Source: RI-153 sp963721725
GTDB lineage: Bacteria; Chloroflexota; Anaerolineae; Caldilineales; Caldilineaceae
NCBI GenBank assembly: GCA_963721725.1
Contig: CAVRLX010000029.1
Span: forward strand, 1 to 62,105
Length of the DNA stretch: 62,105 nucleotides
Reading direction: 5' to 3'
The position numbers were made by a program, and so were the translations under genes. This document shows, piece after piece, positions 26,787 through 35,857 of the stretch. The notes beneath the pieces were generated by a model that did not search any database, was not told the origin of the DNA, and saw only the letters and a list, made by a program, of their open reading frames with translations. The stretch's first letter is position 1; each line of letters opens with the position of its first letter.

Positions 26787-28607
26787 GTGAGTAGGAAAAG
26801 AAAATCGAATACAAATACAAATCGCCAAAATGGCGCGGAGAGTACACCTGCAAAGCTGGAATGGTACAAGGTGGATCTCCACCTGCATACTCCAGCCTCC
26901 GGGGATTATGAGCAACCAAGCATCACTTATTTAGAGTGGTTTCGCCAAGCTGCCGAGCGCGATCTGGACATTATTGCTGTCACCGATCACAACACGGTGG
27001 CCGGAATCGCCAAAATTCGGCGAGAAATTGAGTGGTTAAGTCGCCTTGAAGAAGAAGGGCGACTCCACGCTGAGGAAAAAGAACGGCTGGAAGAGTGGCG
27101 CAGACTGGCAAACAAAGTGTTAGTTTTGCCAGGGTTTGAATTTACCGCTACGTTTGGGTTTCATATTTTGGGCATTTTCCCCCCAGAAACTTCGATTCGT
27201 CAGCTTGAATATATCTTGCTTAGCTTGAGTATCCCTGGAGATAAGCTGGATGTGGGGACAACCGAAACAGGAGCCAGCACTGATGTGTTGACTGCCTATG
27301 AGTTGATCCACAAAGCAGGCGGGATTGTGATTGCGGCCCACGCCAACAGTACCCACGGCGTCGCCATGCGTAACTTCCCTTTTGGTGGACAGACGAAAAT
27401 TGCCTATACCCAGAACGAGAACCTGTTGGCTTTGGAGGTGACGGATCTGGATAATCGCAGCCGGAGTTCAACCTCGCGCTTTTTCAATGGTTCCAAGACG
27501 GAGTATGCGCGACGAATGCACTGCATCCAGGGCAGCGATGCGCACCGGTTGACGACGGATCCCAAGAATCCCAAGCGTCTGGGCATCGGCGAGCGTGTCA
27601 CTGAGATGCTCTTGCCAGAGCCTTCGTTTGAAGCAATCCGGGAATTGCTCAACAGCAAGTCGTTTGATCGGACGCGTGCCTATCGCGCCAAAGACAAAGT
27701 CGTGGATCATCTGGCCGTGGCTCGCGATGAAGGAGCCAACGGTATGCAGAGTTTCCACGAGTCGGCCAATAAGCAGGGCGGACGCCAGGCAGCGATCCTC
27801 AGCGATATCTGTGCCTTTGCCAACACCGACGGCGGCATCGTCTATGTGGGGGCGAGTCTGCGCAAGGGGCCGATTAAGGGGTTACCTAACCCGGCCCAAG
27901 TGCAAAAAGAACTTTTGCAGGCGATTAACGAACGGCTGACCCCACCGTTGGATATTAAATTTGAGACGGTGCAAAGCGAAGGGGCAAAGGTACTGCGTGT
28001 TAGTGTGAGCGAAGGCGATGAAAAGCCCTATTGTCTGGACGGCTCCAAGTTCTATGTGCGCAATGACGCCGAATCTGATCTGGCGGTGCGTGATGAAATT
28101 GTGGCCCTTGTGCTGGAATCGGAACTGGGTGAACCAACTGAATTGTCACAACCCACCGCTGGCACACCTCACCGTCCCTCGCATCGCCGAGATCGCAAAC
28201 AGCCACAACCGACACCGTCGGCAGCGCCAAATCTGCCACAGTCGGATGCGTTCTATACGCCGCAGATGGGCGTGGAGTTAGTCTCTGCCGAGACGCGCAA
28301 CGGCATCAACTATTATGTGGTGCGCGATATGCGTAATGGTCGCTCGGTGAGCAACGTCACACGCAAGGGCGCACGCAAACTGTGGAACTACGCCATCGCT
28401 CAACATGAGGATCATCCTGTGACCGAGGGTAACGTTACCTGGAAGGGCAATGTGGGGCTGGTGCGGCTGGAAAAGCGGGCCGGCAAAGTCCGTTATGATC
28501 TGGCGCTGCGCGAGGGCAAAGAGATTCGCGTCTTCTATGGAGTCACCGAGGATGGCATGGAGGGCGCGTGGGCGCAGTTTGTGGAAGAGGCCGAAGCCAC
28601 ACCGTAA
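26787..28607 (+). CDS. PHP phosphoesterase fused to AlbA_2/Schlafen-type domain
   Basis: A 606-residue protein. The GTG start has GGAAAGGA about 12 bases upstream. Residues about 24-290 form a PHP-type metal-dependent phosphoesterase, with DLHLHTPAS, AVTDHNTV, GFEFTA, a later AAHAN and CIQGSDAHRL, so all ligand motifs are present. Residues about 325-445 form an AlbA_2 (Schlafen AAA_4-type) nucleic-acid-binding domain with ESANKQGGRQAAILSDICAF, ANTDGGIVYVGAS and FYVRNDAES. After a Pro/Gln/Arg linker (about 450-490), a C-terminal domain of about 115 residues ends the protein and is unknown to me. PHP enzymes hydrolyse phosphoesters, and AlbA_2 domains occur in RNA-related and defence proteins. 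The joint role, perhaps nucleotide or nucleic-acid processing, is inference. It is a single-gene unit with its own terminator. Confidence 0.8.
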   Translation: MSRKRKSNTNTNRQNGAESTPAKLEWYKVDLHLHTPASGDYEQPSITYLEWFRQAAERDLDIIAVTDHNTVAGIAKIRREIEWLSRLEEEGRLHAEEKERLEEWRRLANKVLVLPGFEFTATFGFHILGIFPPETSIRQLEYILLSLSIPGDKLDVGTTETGASTDVLTAYELIHKAGGIVIAAHANSTHGVAMRNFPFGGQTKIAYTQNENLLALEVTDLDNRSRSSTSRFFNGSKTEYARRMHCIQGSDAHRLTTDPKNPKRLGIGERVTEMLLPEPSFEAIRELLNSKSFDRTRAYRAKDKVVDHLAVARDEGANGMQSFHESANKQGGRQAAILSDICAFANTDGGIVYVGASLRKGPIKGLPNPAQVQKELLQAINERLTPPLDIKFETVQSEGAKVLRVSVSEGDEKPYCLDGSKFYVRNDAESDLAVRDEIVALVLESELGEPTELSQPTAGTPHRPSHRRDRKQPQPTPSAAPNLPQSDAFYTPQMGVELVSAETRNGINYYVVRDMRNGRSVSNVTRKGARKLWNYAIAQHEDHPVTEGNVTWKGNVGLVRLEKRAGKVRYDLALREGKEIRVFYGVTEDGMEGAWAQFVEEAEATP

Positions 28608-28655
28608 AGCTACTCCGCCTTGCCTGATTTGTGAACCAAAATTTGCTGAATAATA

Positions 28656-28687
28656 GAGGGGACGGTACTGCCGTCCCCTCCTTTTTT
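28656..28687 (+). terminator. Rho-independent terminator after the PHP gene
   Basis: The stem GAGGGGACGG/CCGTCCCCTC (28656-28665 and 28671-28680) has loop TACTG and is followed by CTTTTTT. It begins 49 bases after the stop. Confidence 0.92.
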
Positions 28688-28690
28688 GGC

Positions 28691-28773
28691 AGGACTTACG
28701 CACTGTGGGGGTGACGACAGGAGAAGTTGAACTTTTCGAAAAGTTCAACTTCCAGCTCAATTGCGTAAGTCCT
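28691..28773. mobile_element. MITE-like element with 12-bp terminal inverted repeats
   Basis: The ends AGGACTTACGCA (28691-28702) and TGCGTAAGTCCT (28762-28773) are perfect inverse complements. Inside is a perfect 30-base palindrome centred on TTCGAA (28723-28752). Total length is 83 bases with no coding capacity. The same end sequence is typical of small transposon derivatives in cyanobacteria and Chloroflexota (from memory). No matching transposase is in this window. Confidence 0.75.
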
Positions 28774-28814
28774 ATTTGGATCAGCGGTTTGCGAAGTTTA
28801 AGCCTTCACAATTT

Positions 28815-28905
28815 GTAACGATATAGGTGCGACGCACTTGCTAGGGCTAGATGGGTTGTGAAAAACCTGTGTGGCGAGTGCGTCGCACCCTAGATGCATC
28901 GTTAC
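28815..28905 (-). repeat. Dispersed palindromic element, copy 1
   Basis: The inner arms GGTGCGACGCACT (28826-28838) and AGTGCGTCGCACC (28877-28889) are flanked by a second pair, GTAACGAT/ATCGTTAC (28815-28822 and 28898-28905). The loop contains TTTCACAACC when read on the minus strand. Copies 2 and 3 are at 35650-35713 and 37479-37541; this one is reversed relative to them. Confidence 0.85.
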
Positions 28906-29011
28906 CACAATTTTTTCTCACTGTGAGAATGCCTACTCACCGTCTACATTGTGAAGTATTAAGAGTGGTCTATTCGGCTCCTTCGTGGAACACAATTTTC
29001 TTGCGGGTGCT

Positions 29012-29971
29012 TTAGAGAAAGCGCCCCGAATAGATGACCCCCACCACAGAGATGCCAAAAAGCAGAACCGAAACAGCCAACGGTCGATCTTGCAAGATCA
29101 TCTCTTCTGGCGCGCCGCCCTCTTTGCGTACATGGATCAGATAGAGATAACGAAACAATCCATAAAGCACGAACGGCACAGTCAGCAACATGGGACCTTG
29201 CCCGGCCAGCGCAGTTTTCGCCTCGAAGCTATAAAAGGTATAGGCAACCAGCGCGCTGGTGGTGACAATGCCGATCATCTGATCGAGGAATGGAAGGTTA
29301 TAGTGTTCCAAACTGGCGCGATGGCTGGCGGCGCTGCCTTCCAATAGGGCGATTTCGTGGCGGCGTTTGCCAAAGCCGATGAATAAAAAGAGCAGTGTGG
29401 TGCAGACATAGAGCCACGGGCTGAAGTTTTGCACATCCACCACCAGCACGCCGGTTAACAGGCGCAGCTCAAAAAAGAGCGCGATCATCATCACGTCGAT
29501 AATCACTGCATCTTTAAGATAGAAACTATAGGCCAGGTTGAGAAGCAAATAGGCCCCCACCACCGCCGCTGCCCAGCCATCAATGGGCAGCAGCCCGCCG
29601 ATGCTGATCAAGGCAAAGACCAGTGCCATCACCGCTGCCAGGGTGGGGTTGAGCTTGCCACTGGGCAGAGGCCGTAGCCGTTTGCGCGGGTGCTGGCGAT
29701 CCTTTTCAATGTCCACCAAATCGTTGAGCAGATAGACACTGCTGGCTGCCAGACAAAAAAAGAAAACTGCCAAGAGCGCTTTGACCAGCATATCCAGTTC
29801 AAAAAGCTTACCATCAAAGATCAGCGGGGCCAGGACAAAGACATTCTTGGTCCATTGGCGCGGGCGCATGGTGCGCAGCAGACCCATAAGGTTTTGGCGT
29901 ATAATGGACTGACCCTGTGCCGGTATCTTCTGCACAGTCGAGGATGGTGTCGGTTTGGACGGGTTCTTCAT
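29012..29971 (-). CDS. Decaprenyl-phosphate phosphoribosyltransferase-like UbiA prenyltransferase-fold enzyme
   Basis: A multipass membrane enzyme of the UbiA superfamily. The start ATG at 29971 gives MKNPSKPTP; the frame is open further upstream but lacks a ribosome site. About 319 residues contain nine or so helices and the two Asp-rich sites: NDLVDIEKDRQHPRKRLRP (83-101) and YSFYLKDAVIIDVMMIALFFELR. The Lys/Arg-rich first motif and RPRQWTKNVFV match the DPPR synthase subfamily, which moves phosphoribose from PRPP to a polyprenyl phosphate for arabinose-containing glycans. A quinone or heme prenyltransferase is less likely given those motifs. It lies divergent from tlyA, 135 bases apart. 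Confidence 0.82.
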   Translation of the reverse strand: MKNPSKPTPSSTVQKIPAQGQSIIRQNLMGLLRTMRPRQWTKNVFVLAPLIFDGKLFELDMLVKALLAVFFFCLAASSVYLLNDLVDIEKDRQHPRKRLRPLPSGKLNPTLAAVMALVFALISIGGLLPIDGWAAAVVGAYLLLNLAYSFYLKDAVIIDVMMIALFFELRLLTGVLVVDVQNFSPWLYVCTTLLFLFIGFGKRRHEIALLEGSAASHRASLEHYNLPFLDQMIGIVTTSALVAYTFYSFEAKTALAGQGPMLLTVPFVLYGLFRYLYLIHVRKEGGAPEEMILQDRPLAVSVLLFGISVVGVIYSGRFL

Positions 29972-30106
29972 AGGGCTATCCGGCAGTGTGCAGCGAATAT
30001 AAATAGGCAATGGAAGCGCGTGTGACCACGCCGTTGGATCATACTGTAGGGGTGACAATGCGTCAATTTTGGGAAACAAACAGGGGCATAGGCGAAAGGA
30101 TGAGAC

Positions 30107-30917
30107 ATGGCTGCGCGTAAAAAAGAACAATTGGACCGGCTGCTGCTCGATCTAGGGTTGGTGGAGAGCCGTGAACAGGGGCGTCGCCTAATTATGGCGG
30201 GTGACGTGCTGGTGGATGAACAGGTTATCGACAAGCCCGGTCAACAGGTGTTGCGCGATGCCACGATTCGCATGCCGCGAACCCCCGCGCTATGTAAGCC
30301 GGGGCGGGTTGAAATTGGAAGCGGCGTTGGTCGATTTTGGGCTGGATGTGACTGGGCTGACGACGATGGATGTGGGGGCCAGCACGGGGGGATTCACCGA
30401 CTGTTTGCTGCAACACGGCGCGGCGAAAGTCTACGCTGTGGATGTGGGCTATGGACAGCTGGCCTGGAAACTGCGCCAGGATGCGCGCGTTGTGGTGCTG
30501 GAACGCACGAATATCCGCTATCTAGAGCAACTGCCAGAGGGTGTGCTTGTTGATATAGCCGTCATCGATGCCAGCTTTATTGGGTTGGCGCTGGTCTTGC
30601 CGCCTACATTGCGTCTGCTTCATGCGGCGGGTGAGATCGTAGCCTTGATTAAGCCACAGTTTGAGGCTAGCCAACAGGACGTGGGTAAGGGCGGCGTGGT
30701 GCGCGATGCTCGCACCCACCGCCGCATTCTTGAAGAGAGCTTTGCTTTGGCCGATGTGTTGTCTCTGCACAGCGCCGGGCTAACGGTTTCGCCCGCGCCT
30801 GGGCCAGCCGGTAATATAGAGTTTCTGATCTGGCTGCAACGCCATCCCACCCGCCTCATGGATCGGGAGGAGGCTGTGGCGCGTGTGCTGGCCCAGGCAG
30901 CGGATCTGGCCCGTTAG
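30107..30917 (+). CDS. tlyA: TlyA-family rRNA 2'-O-methyltransferase, one frameshift
   Basis: Relatives methylate the 2'-hydroxyl of cytidines in 16S and 23S rRNA, and were once called hemolysins. The N-terminal S4 RNA-binding domain (residues 1-65) has LDRLLLDLGLVESREQGRRLIMAGDV. The methyltransferase domain follows in the next frame from about 30275: PRYVSRGGLKLEAAL, then the SAM motif MDVGASTGGFTDCLLQHGA, DIAVIDASFIGL and LIKPQFEA. One extra base among CCCCC near 30275-30285 separates the parts. The joined length of about 269 residues is normal. ATG 30107 has an AAAGGATGAG site. The stop overlaps the convergent protease stop by three bases. Confidence 0.88.
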
Positions 30918-33695
30918 CGTCCCAGCATGGGGAGATAGATCCGCGGTTGGCTCAGTTGAATTGGCGCAACAGGCGCGGTCTGGTCAACGCCCAGGCGAAC
31001 CAACGTAGACGATTGATTGGCTGACGATACCTCTATCTCCACCCGATCGTCGCCATCAAAGGCAAATGGCTCGCCCTCGGCTGTGCGTATGTTGCCCAGA
31101 TTGGCGTACCAATGGCCCTGGGCGTCGGTCACCGCAGCCAGCGGTGACGATGAACCGAGTGTGCCTGTGCCGTCACCGTCAACCAGCCGGAGTTCGATCA
31201 GTACATTGGCAATGGGGGCAAGGCTGTTGGCCGCTTGAATTTGACCATAGGCCGAGCGCGAGACTGGAATCTGACGTGGTGTGGCTGTGGTATTGGCGCT
31301 GCCCGTGAGGGAACTGTACACATTTTCTGGGGTCTGAGAAAAGAGCTGGAAGGTATAGGTGCGTTGCGGCTGAAGGTCGCTTAAAACAACAAAGTGCAGC
31401 GTATCGCGCACATTGGCGCCGCGCTGGTCATATGCCAGTTGCATGGGTCCATCGGCCAACTGGTAGCCTACAAAGCCATCCGTAACATGGGCTGTGCGCC
31501 ACGTCAGGGTCAGGCTGTTGTCGCTGCGATTGGCGATCTGGAGATCGAGAATGCCGTCACCGCTGACCGCCTGGGGCAGGCGTACCCCCGCGGGCGATAT
31601 CTGGTTTTGGCTCACCGCTTCAGTTTTAACGAAATAGCCTTCTGCGCGGTGAATGGCGAAATCATTGAAACTGAGGCCGCAAATATGCCCGTCCCAGCCG
31701 CCGGCGCGCCAGCGGTTGATCTCGCGCGCCGCCTTGGGTGTTGTCATCTGGGTACAGAGCGCGCCCGCAGTTGCCTGTGACCAAAGGTGGGCGTTGACGC
31801 CATTCCAGCCAGGGGCAAGCGGCTCTGGCTGCACTTTCAACCGTGTCCCAGTCAGATGCCAAGTGGCTGGTGCAAGACTGCGCACAAAATAGGCGCTTTG
31901 AGGGTCCATCTCAAAATCATTGATCTCGATGCCGCAAACATAGCCGTCCCAGCCGCCATTCTTCCAGCGTACTATCTCCACCACAGCGCCCATGCCGCGC
32001 GGCGAAGCGTCACACAGTGCGCTGATCATCAGCCGTTGGGCCGGTTGGTGGGCCAGCGCAATCAGCGTCCACCCCGCCGATAGCGTGTATGTGTGTGTTT
32101 GTAACTCTCCCACACTCAGATCTGGCACGGGATAGTCGTTGTTAGTATTAACAAGCAGATTCCCCGCCAGCGTGGGGCTACATTCTGCCTCAACATGAAG
32201 GAGATCTCCGCTGGCCGAATAGATGAAATAGCCTTTGAGATTTTGCAACCGGGCATTGGCTAAATTGAGTCCCCAGTGACCCCCTTCGTTGCTGGTGGCC
32301 GAGAGCATCGCCGACTCTCCTTTGCTCCCTGTGGGGTCATTGTTGACAATTGTAACCATCACCGTGCAGCCGGGGAGAGGTGTACCGCTCTCATTGATTA
32401 TGCGCCCGTAAATATTATCGGAGCCGGGCAGCGTCAGCGTGGGGCCTGTGGTCACTGCATAGTAAGCCCCACCGTTATTGGCTGTGGTCGAACCCGCGTG
32501 CACCGCTATGTAATAGAGCGTATTGGGCAGCAGCTCGTCAATGAGCGCTTGTTGCGCGTAGCCATCATGAGCGCTGGAGACGACACGGCCACCGCCTTGC
32601 TCTAAATCTGCCATTGTCTGTGCGACGCGAACCTCGCCTTGAAGTGTCTGTGTGGCGACCCATGAGACGGTAAAGCTGGTATCACGCACGTTGCTCAGAC
32701 GGATATTGTCTAGAATCGGTGCATCGGAAGGCGGTGTGGATGTGGAAGTTGTAGTGGGGGTCGCTGTGACAGGGCTTGTGGTGGGCGTGGCCGTAGGAGT
32801 GGGCGTGGCGGTGGGCGTCCCGGTAGCATCGCCGCTGATCTGGCTTTCGATCCATGCGGTAAAGGGCAAGATGCGGGTGTAGACGCCAAAATAGGTGGGC
32901 AAGGCACAATCATAGCCCCAACTGACAATGCCAGCCTGGAGCCAGCCGTTATTACCATCGGGGACCATAAGCGGCCCGCCACTATCGCCTGCACACGAGT
33001 CTTTGCCTCCGGCTTCCAATCCGGCACAGATCATGGTATCGGTAATGCTGGCATCATCAGACGCGGCGGCAATCTGCCTCAGAAACAATGGGAACGACCA
33101 CTTGTTGCAGCGTGTCAGAATAACTGCCCACGCCATTTTCGCGGGTATCTCCCCAGCCGATCACCGTTGCCAATGTACCGACAGCCGTTAAAGTGGCGGT
33201 ATCGTTATCTATTAAGTCGAGCGGTTTTTGTGGGGCAGGTTGGGCCAGGCGCAGCAGTGCCAAATCAGCGTTATAGGAAATGGGATTGTAGTTGGGGTGG
33301 CGAATAATCTCAACGACATCCACGCGCAGACCATCGTTGAGGCTCAGGCGGTGCACGCCCAATACAATATCGATGGCTGACGGAAGCAGGGGCGCATTGC
33401 CGCTCCTTGTGCTGGCACAATGTGCGGCGGTGATCACCCAGTTGGGATGGATCAGCGCGCCTCCACAGTACCATCCATTGGCCGCGTTGCTCTGGCTGCT
33501 GTTGACCACGGCGGCTATCCACGGCCACGCCCCAGGTTGTGCCTCTTCGCCGCCGATGATGCGGGGTTCGGGTGACGGGGTGATTGTGCCATCGGTTGGC
33601 GTTTCTACCAGCGGTCTGGCAAAGCTGACACTGGCATAGCTCCACAGCACAACCACGAATACACAGAACAAAGCGACAGCGGAACGGTGCTTCAT
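30914..33695 (-). CDS. Secreted trypsin-like serine protease with FN3-like and repeated C-terminal domains, one frameshift
   Basis: An exported S1A protease of about 927 residues. The start ATG at 33695 (MKHRSAVALFC, ribosome site GAGGG) begins a Sec signal. The mature chain starts near RIIGGEEAQPGAWPW. The catalytic triad is visible: His in ITAAHC, Asp in YNADLALLRL and Ser in CAGDSGGP. One base change near 33061-33070 (GCCGCCGCG) shifts the frame between EADCR and AASDDASITDTM. A PTATPT linker follows the protease, then fibronectin III-like modules (about 32400-32750 and 31300-31560). Between them are two copies of a WDG/CG/NDF motif unit, and carboxypeptidase-regulatory-like segments near both ends. 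Eukaryote-style trypsins with such tails are probably surface or exoproteases. Convergent with tlyA. Confidence 0.85.
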
Positions 33696-33808
33696 TTTGA
33701 ATGGCCCTCGGGATTTCACCCCCTACACAGACGAGGGGGGCGGATGCTTCCTTCACTATACACCATCGACGCTGTGGAATTCTAGACAATCGATTGAACT
33801 CATTTAGT

Positions 33809-35497
33809 TCAGGGCGTGGGATGTTCCCAATAGCTGGCCCCCAGGACACGGCCCAGAATCTGTTGGCGTTCTTCTGGGGTTGTCCAGCGCGGCTGTCCAT
33901 AATCTTCAATGATGGTTGTGAGAATTTGGGTGCTCATGTGGCGGCCTGCATAGATGGTGTGCTTGACGATCATTCCCTCGCGCGTGGTCCCCTGCATTTG
34001 GTCAAAAAAGAGGTTACCCAGCCCATAAAGAATCAGATTGCCCTCTTCAAACTCCATCGCCTGCGGCACATGACTCTGTACGCCAGTTACAACATCAGCC
34101 CCGGCCCAGACCAGCGCACGAAAATTGTCGCGCTGATCGTAAAGCGGCTGTACATCGTAACTCTCTTGATATTGAAGTTCGGCCAAAACCACGTCGGCTC
34201 GATCATTTTCTTTAATGGCACGAATGGTGGCGGACATAATGTTGAGATCAAACTCGGCGCTGCCCGGCGTGTCGTCGCCAGCCCAGGCCAAAGGGGGACC
34301 ATAACTATTTGCGCCTATAAAGGCCAGGCGATTGCCGTTGTGTTCAAGATAGAGCGGCGCAAAAGCTTCTGCTTTGGTGCGGCCCGCGCCATAGACAGGT
34401 ATCCCCACATCGGCGTAGATCTGTAATGATTCCAGCGCAGCCGCGCGGCCATAATCGTTTTGATGATTGCCAGTCAGCCCAATGATGTCTGTCCCCACGG
34501 CTTCCAGCGTCGCCATGTAACTTGGTGGGCTGCAAAAGGTGAGATTGGCGGGATCGGTGTTGGTCTCGCAGCCGTTGACAAAGGGAACTTCGTTGCTGAT
34601 GGCGGTAATATCGGCGGCAGCCAGTTCGGGGCCAACCACACGAGCGGGCCAATCCACGCCAAGCTGATCCATCTGGGCTGCGGTCTGTCGTACCATTGCG
34701 GTGACGCCGGTCATGGCAATGACCGTGAGTTCATCGGCGTGGCGATTGGAGCCGCCGCTGAGTGTGCGCAGGCGTGTGCTAATAGAGTCAATAGAAGGTA
34801 CACCGCTGTTGGCATAAAAAGGCAAGGCGAGAAAATACGTATCTGCGTCAAACCTGTTGGTGTTTTCCACCGGATTGTTGCCGTCCACGGCCAGCACGGT
34901 TAGCTCTGGCGTTAGCGCCTCAAAGGGCAGGATGGCTAAACTATTCTCTCTTGCCCACACTGCATCGATTATTGTATCGAGATCGCCATGTCCCACAACG
35001 GTGGGGCCAGCCGGCCCAAGCAGCGTGATCAAACTGGGCAAAGTACTACTGAGGACGGCTATCTCTGTATAGGGCAGGCCTTCGGCGGCTGTGCCACGCC
35101 ACAGGGCGCTAATCTCACTGGACTGAATGGCCGTATCTGTGCTATTAAAGCGCGTGGCTGCGGCAAAAATCGTTGTATAGACAAGCGGACCCGCTGGTGA
35201 ATTTTCCAATCGCAAGGTAACCGTGGGGGCTGTGGTGGGGGCTGTGATGATGTTGGTATCAGAGATGATAATTTGATGGATAGCCTGGCGCAGAGATTGT
35301 GGCAACGCTTCTTCAACCCCAATAACGAGCCGCTCAGGGAGTAACGTTGACATTGATCTTGGCATGGTTGGTGCAGGTTCTGTTGTTACGTTGATAACCG
35401 TGGCCGGTTCTTGGCCCCTCATCATAGCCGCCGACGACGGATTTGCAGGCCACTGCTGATAGGTCCACAGCATTAAAAGTGCGCTGCCGATGAGCAT
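33809..35497 (-). CDS. CapA-family protein (poly-gamma-glutamate/capsule type metallophosphatase fold)
   Basis: A 562-residue membrane-anchored extracellular protein. The visible start gives one N-terminal helix (MLIGSALLMLWTY). Upstream, an ATG at 35548-35550 begins a frame that would supply more of the helix if the T8 run near 35505-35512 had nine T. The CapA domain lies in the C-terminal 310 residues: ELTVIAMTGVTAMVR, DIIGLTGNHQNDYG, RLAFIGANSYG, DVVLAELQYQESY and ADVVTGVQSHVPQAMEF. The first 250 residues resemble a periplasmic substrate-binding or regulatory domain. Family members act in anchoring or hydrolysing capsular polyglutamate, but most are uncharacterised. It is in the same direction as the protease and near a Wzz-like gene, so surface polymer work is likely. 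Confidence 0.82.
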   Translation of the reverse strand: MLIGSALLMLWTYQQWPANPSSAAMMRGQEPATVINVTTEPAPTMPRSMSTLLPERLVIGVEEALPQSLRQAIHQIIISDTNIITAPTTAPTVTLRLENSPAGPLVYTTIFAAATRFNSTDTAIQSSEISALWRGTAAEGLPYTEIAVLSSTLPSLITLLGPAGPTVVGHGDLDTIIDAVWARENSLAILPFEALTPELTVLAVDGNNPVENTNRFDADTYFLALPFYANSGVPSIDSISTRLRTLSGGSNRHADELTVIAMTGVTAMVRQTAAQMDQLGVDWPARVVGPELAAADITAISNEVPFVNGCETNTDPANLTFCSPPSYMATLEAVGTDIIGLTGNHQNDYGRAAALESLQIYADVGIPVYGAGRTKAEAFAPLYLEHNGNRLAFIGANSYGPPLAWAGDDTPGSAEFDLNIMSATIRAIKENDRADVVLAELQYQESYDVQPLYDQRDNFRALVWAGADVVTGVQSHVPQAMEFEEGNLILYGLGNLFFDQMQGTTREGMIVKHTIYAGRHMSTQILTTIIEDYGQPRWTTPEERQQILGRVLGASYWEHPTP

Positions 35498-35550
35498 AAG
35501 CAGACAAAAAAAAGGGCAACACGACGAGATACTATATTAAATAAAGGCAT

Positions 35551-35857
35551 TTTTTGCAGGTTGCTTTGATTAGGGTAAGATTGGTTGGATATTTTAGAGG
35601 ATTTCAGTAAGATTTGTCAGACGAGAAAACCGTCAACGATACAGGCTAGGGTGCGACGCACTCGCCACACACGCGTTTCACAACCGTTCTCCTCCTGGCG
35701 AGTGCGTCGCACCTGAATAGTTCCCCGATTTTATACAAAACTGAGTTCAGTTGGGCTAAATTTAAGCATATAACGGAGCTAATCATAGCGTACAGACCTG
35801 TGGACTGCAATCCTAGGGGATGTTTGCTGAATAGGTTTACGAAAAAGGATACGATGA
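35551..35857. other. Divergent intergenic with palindromic element copy 2
   Basis: AT-rich region between capA and the Wzz-like gene. The repeat at 35650-35713 sits in the middle. Either promoter could be here; I could not assign a -35/-10 pair. Confidence 0.45.
35650..35713 (+). repeat. Dispersed palindromic element, copy 2
   Basis: GGTGCGACGCACTCGCCA (35650-35667) and TGGCGAGTGCGTCGCACC (35696-35713) are perfect 18-base inverse complements around a 28-base loop with CGTTTCACAACC. It is the most perfect of the three copies. Confidence 0.9.

Noticed and set aside
26492..26915. Leftward frames in the gap before the PHP gene
   Set aside because: They overlap the start of the PHP gene and have no ribosome site or domain.
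28985..29347. Rightward frame opposite the UbiA-like gene
   Set aside because: Shadow of the real minus-strand gene, whose motifs are clear.
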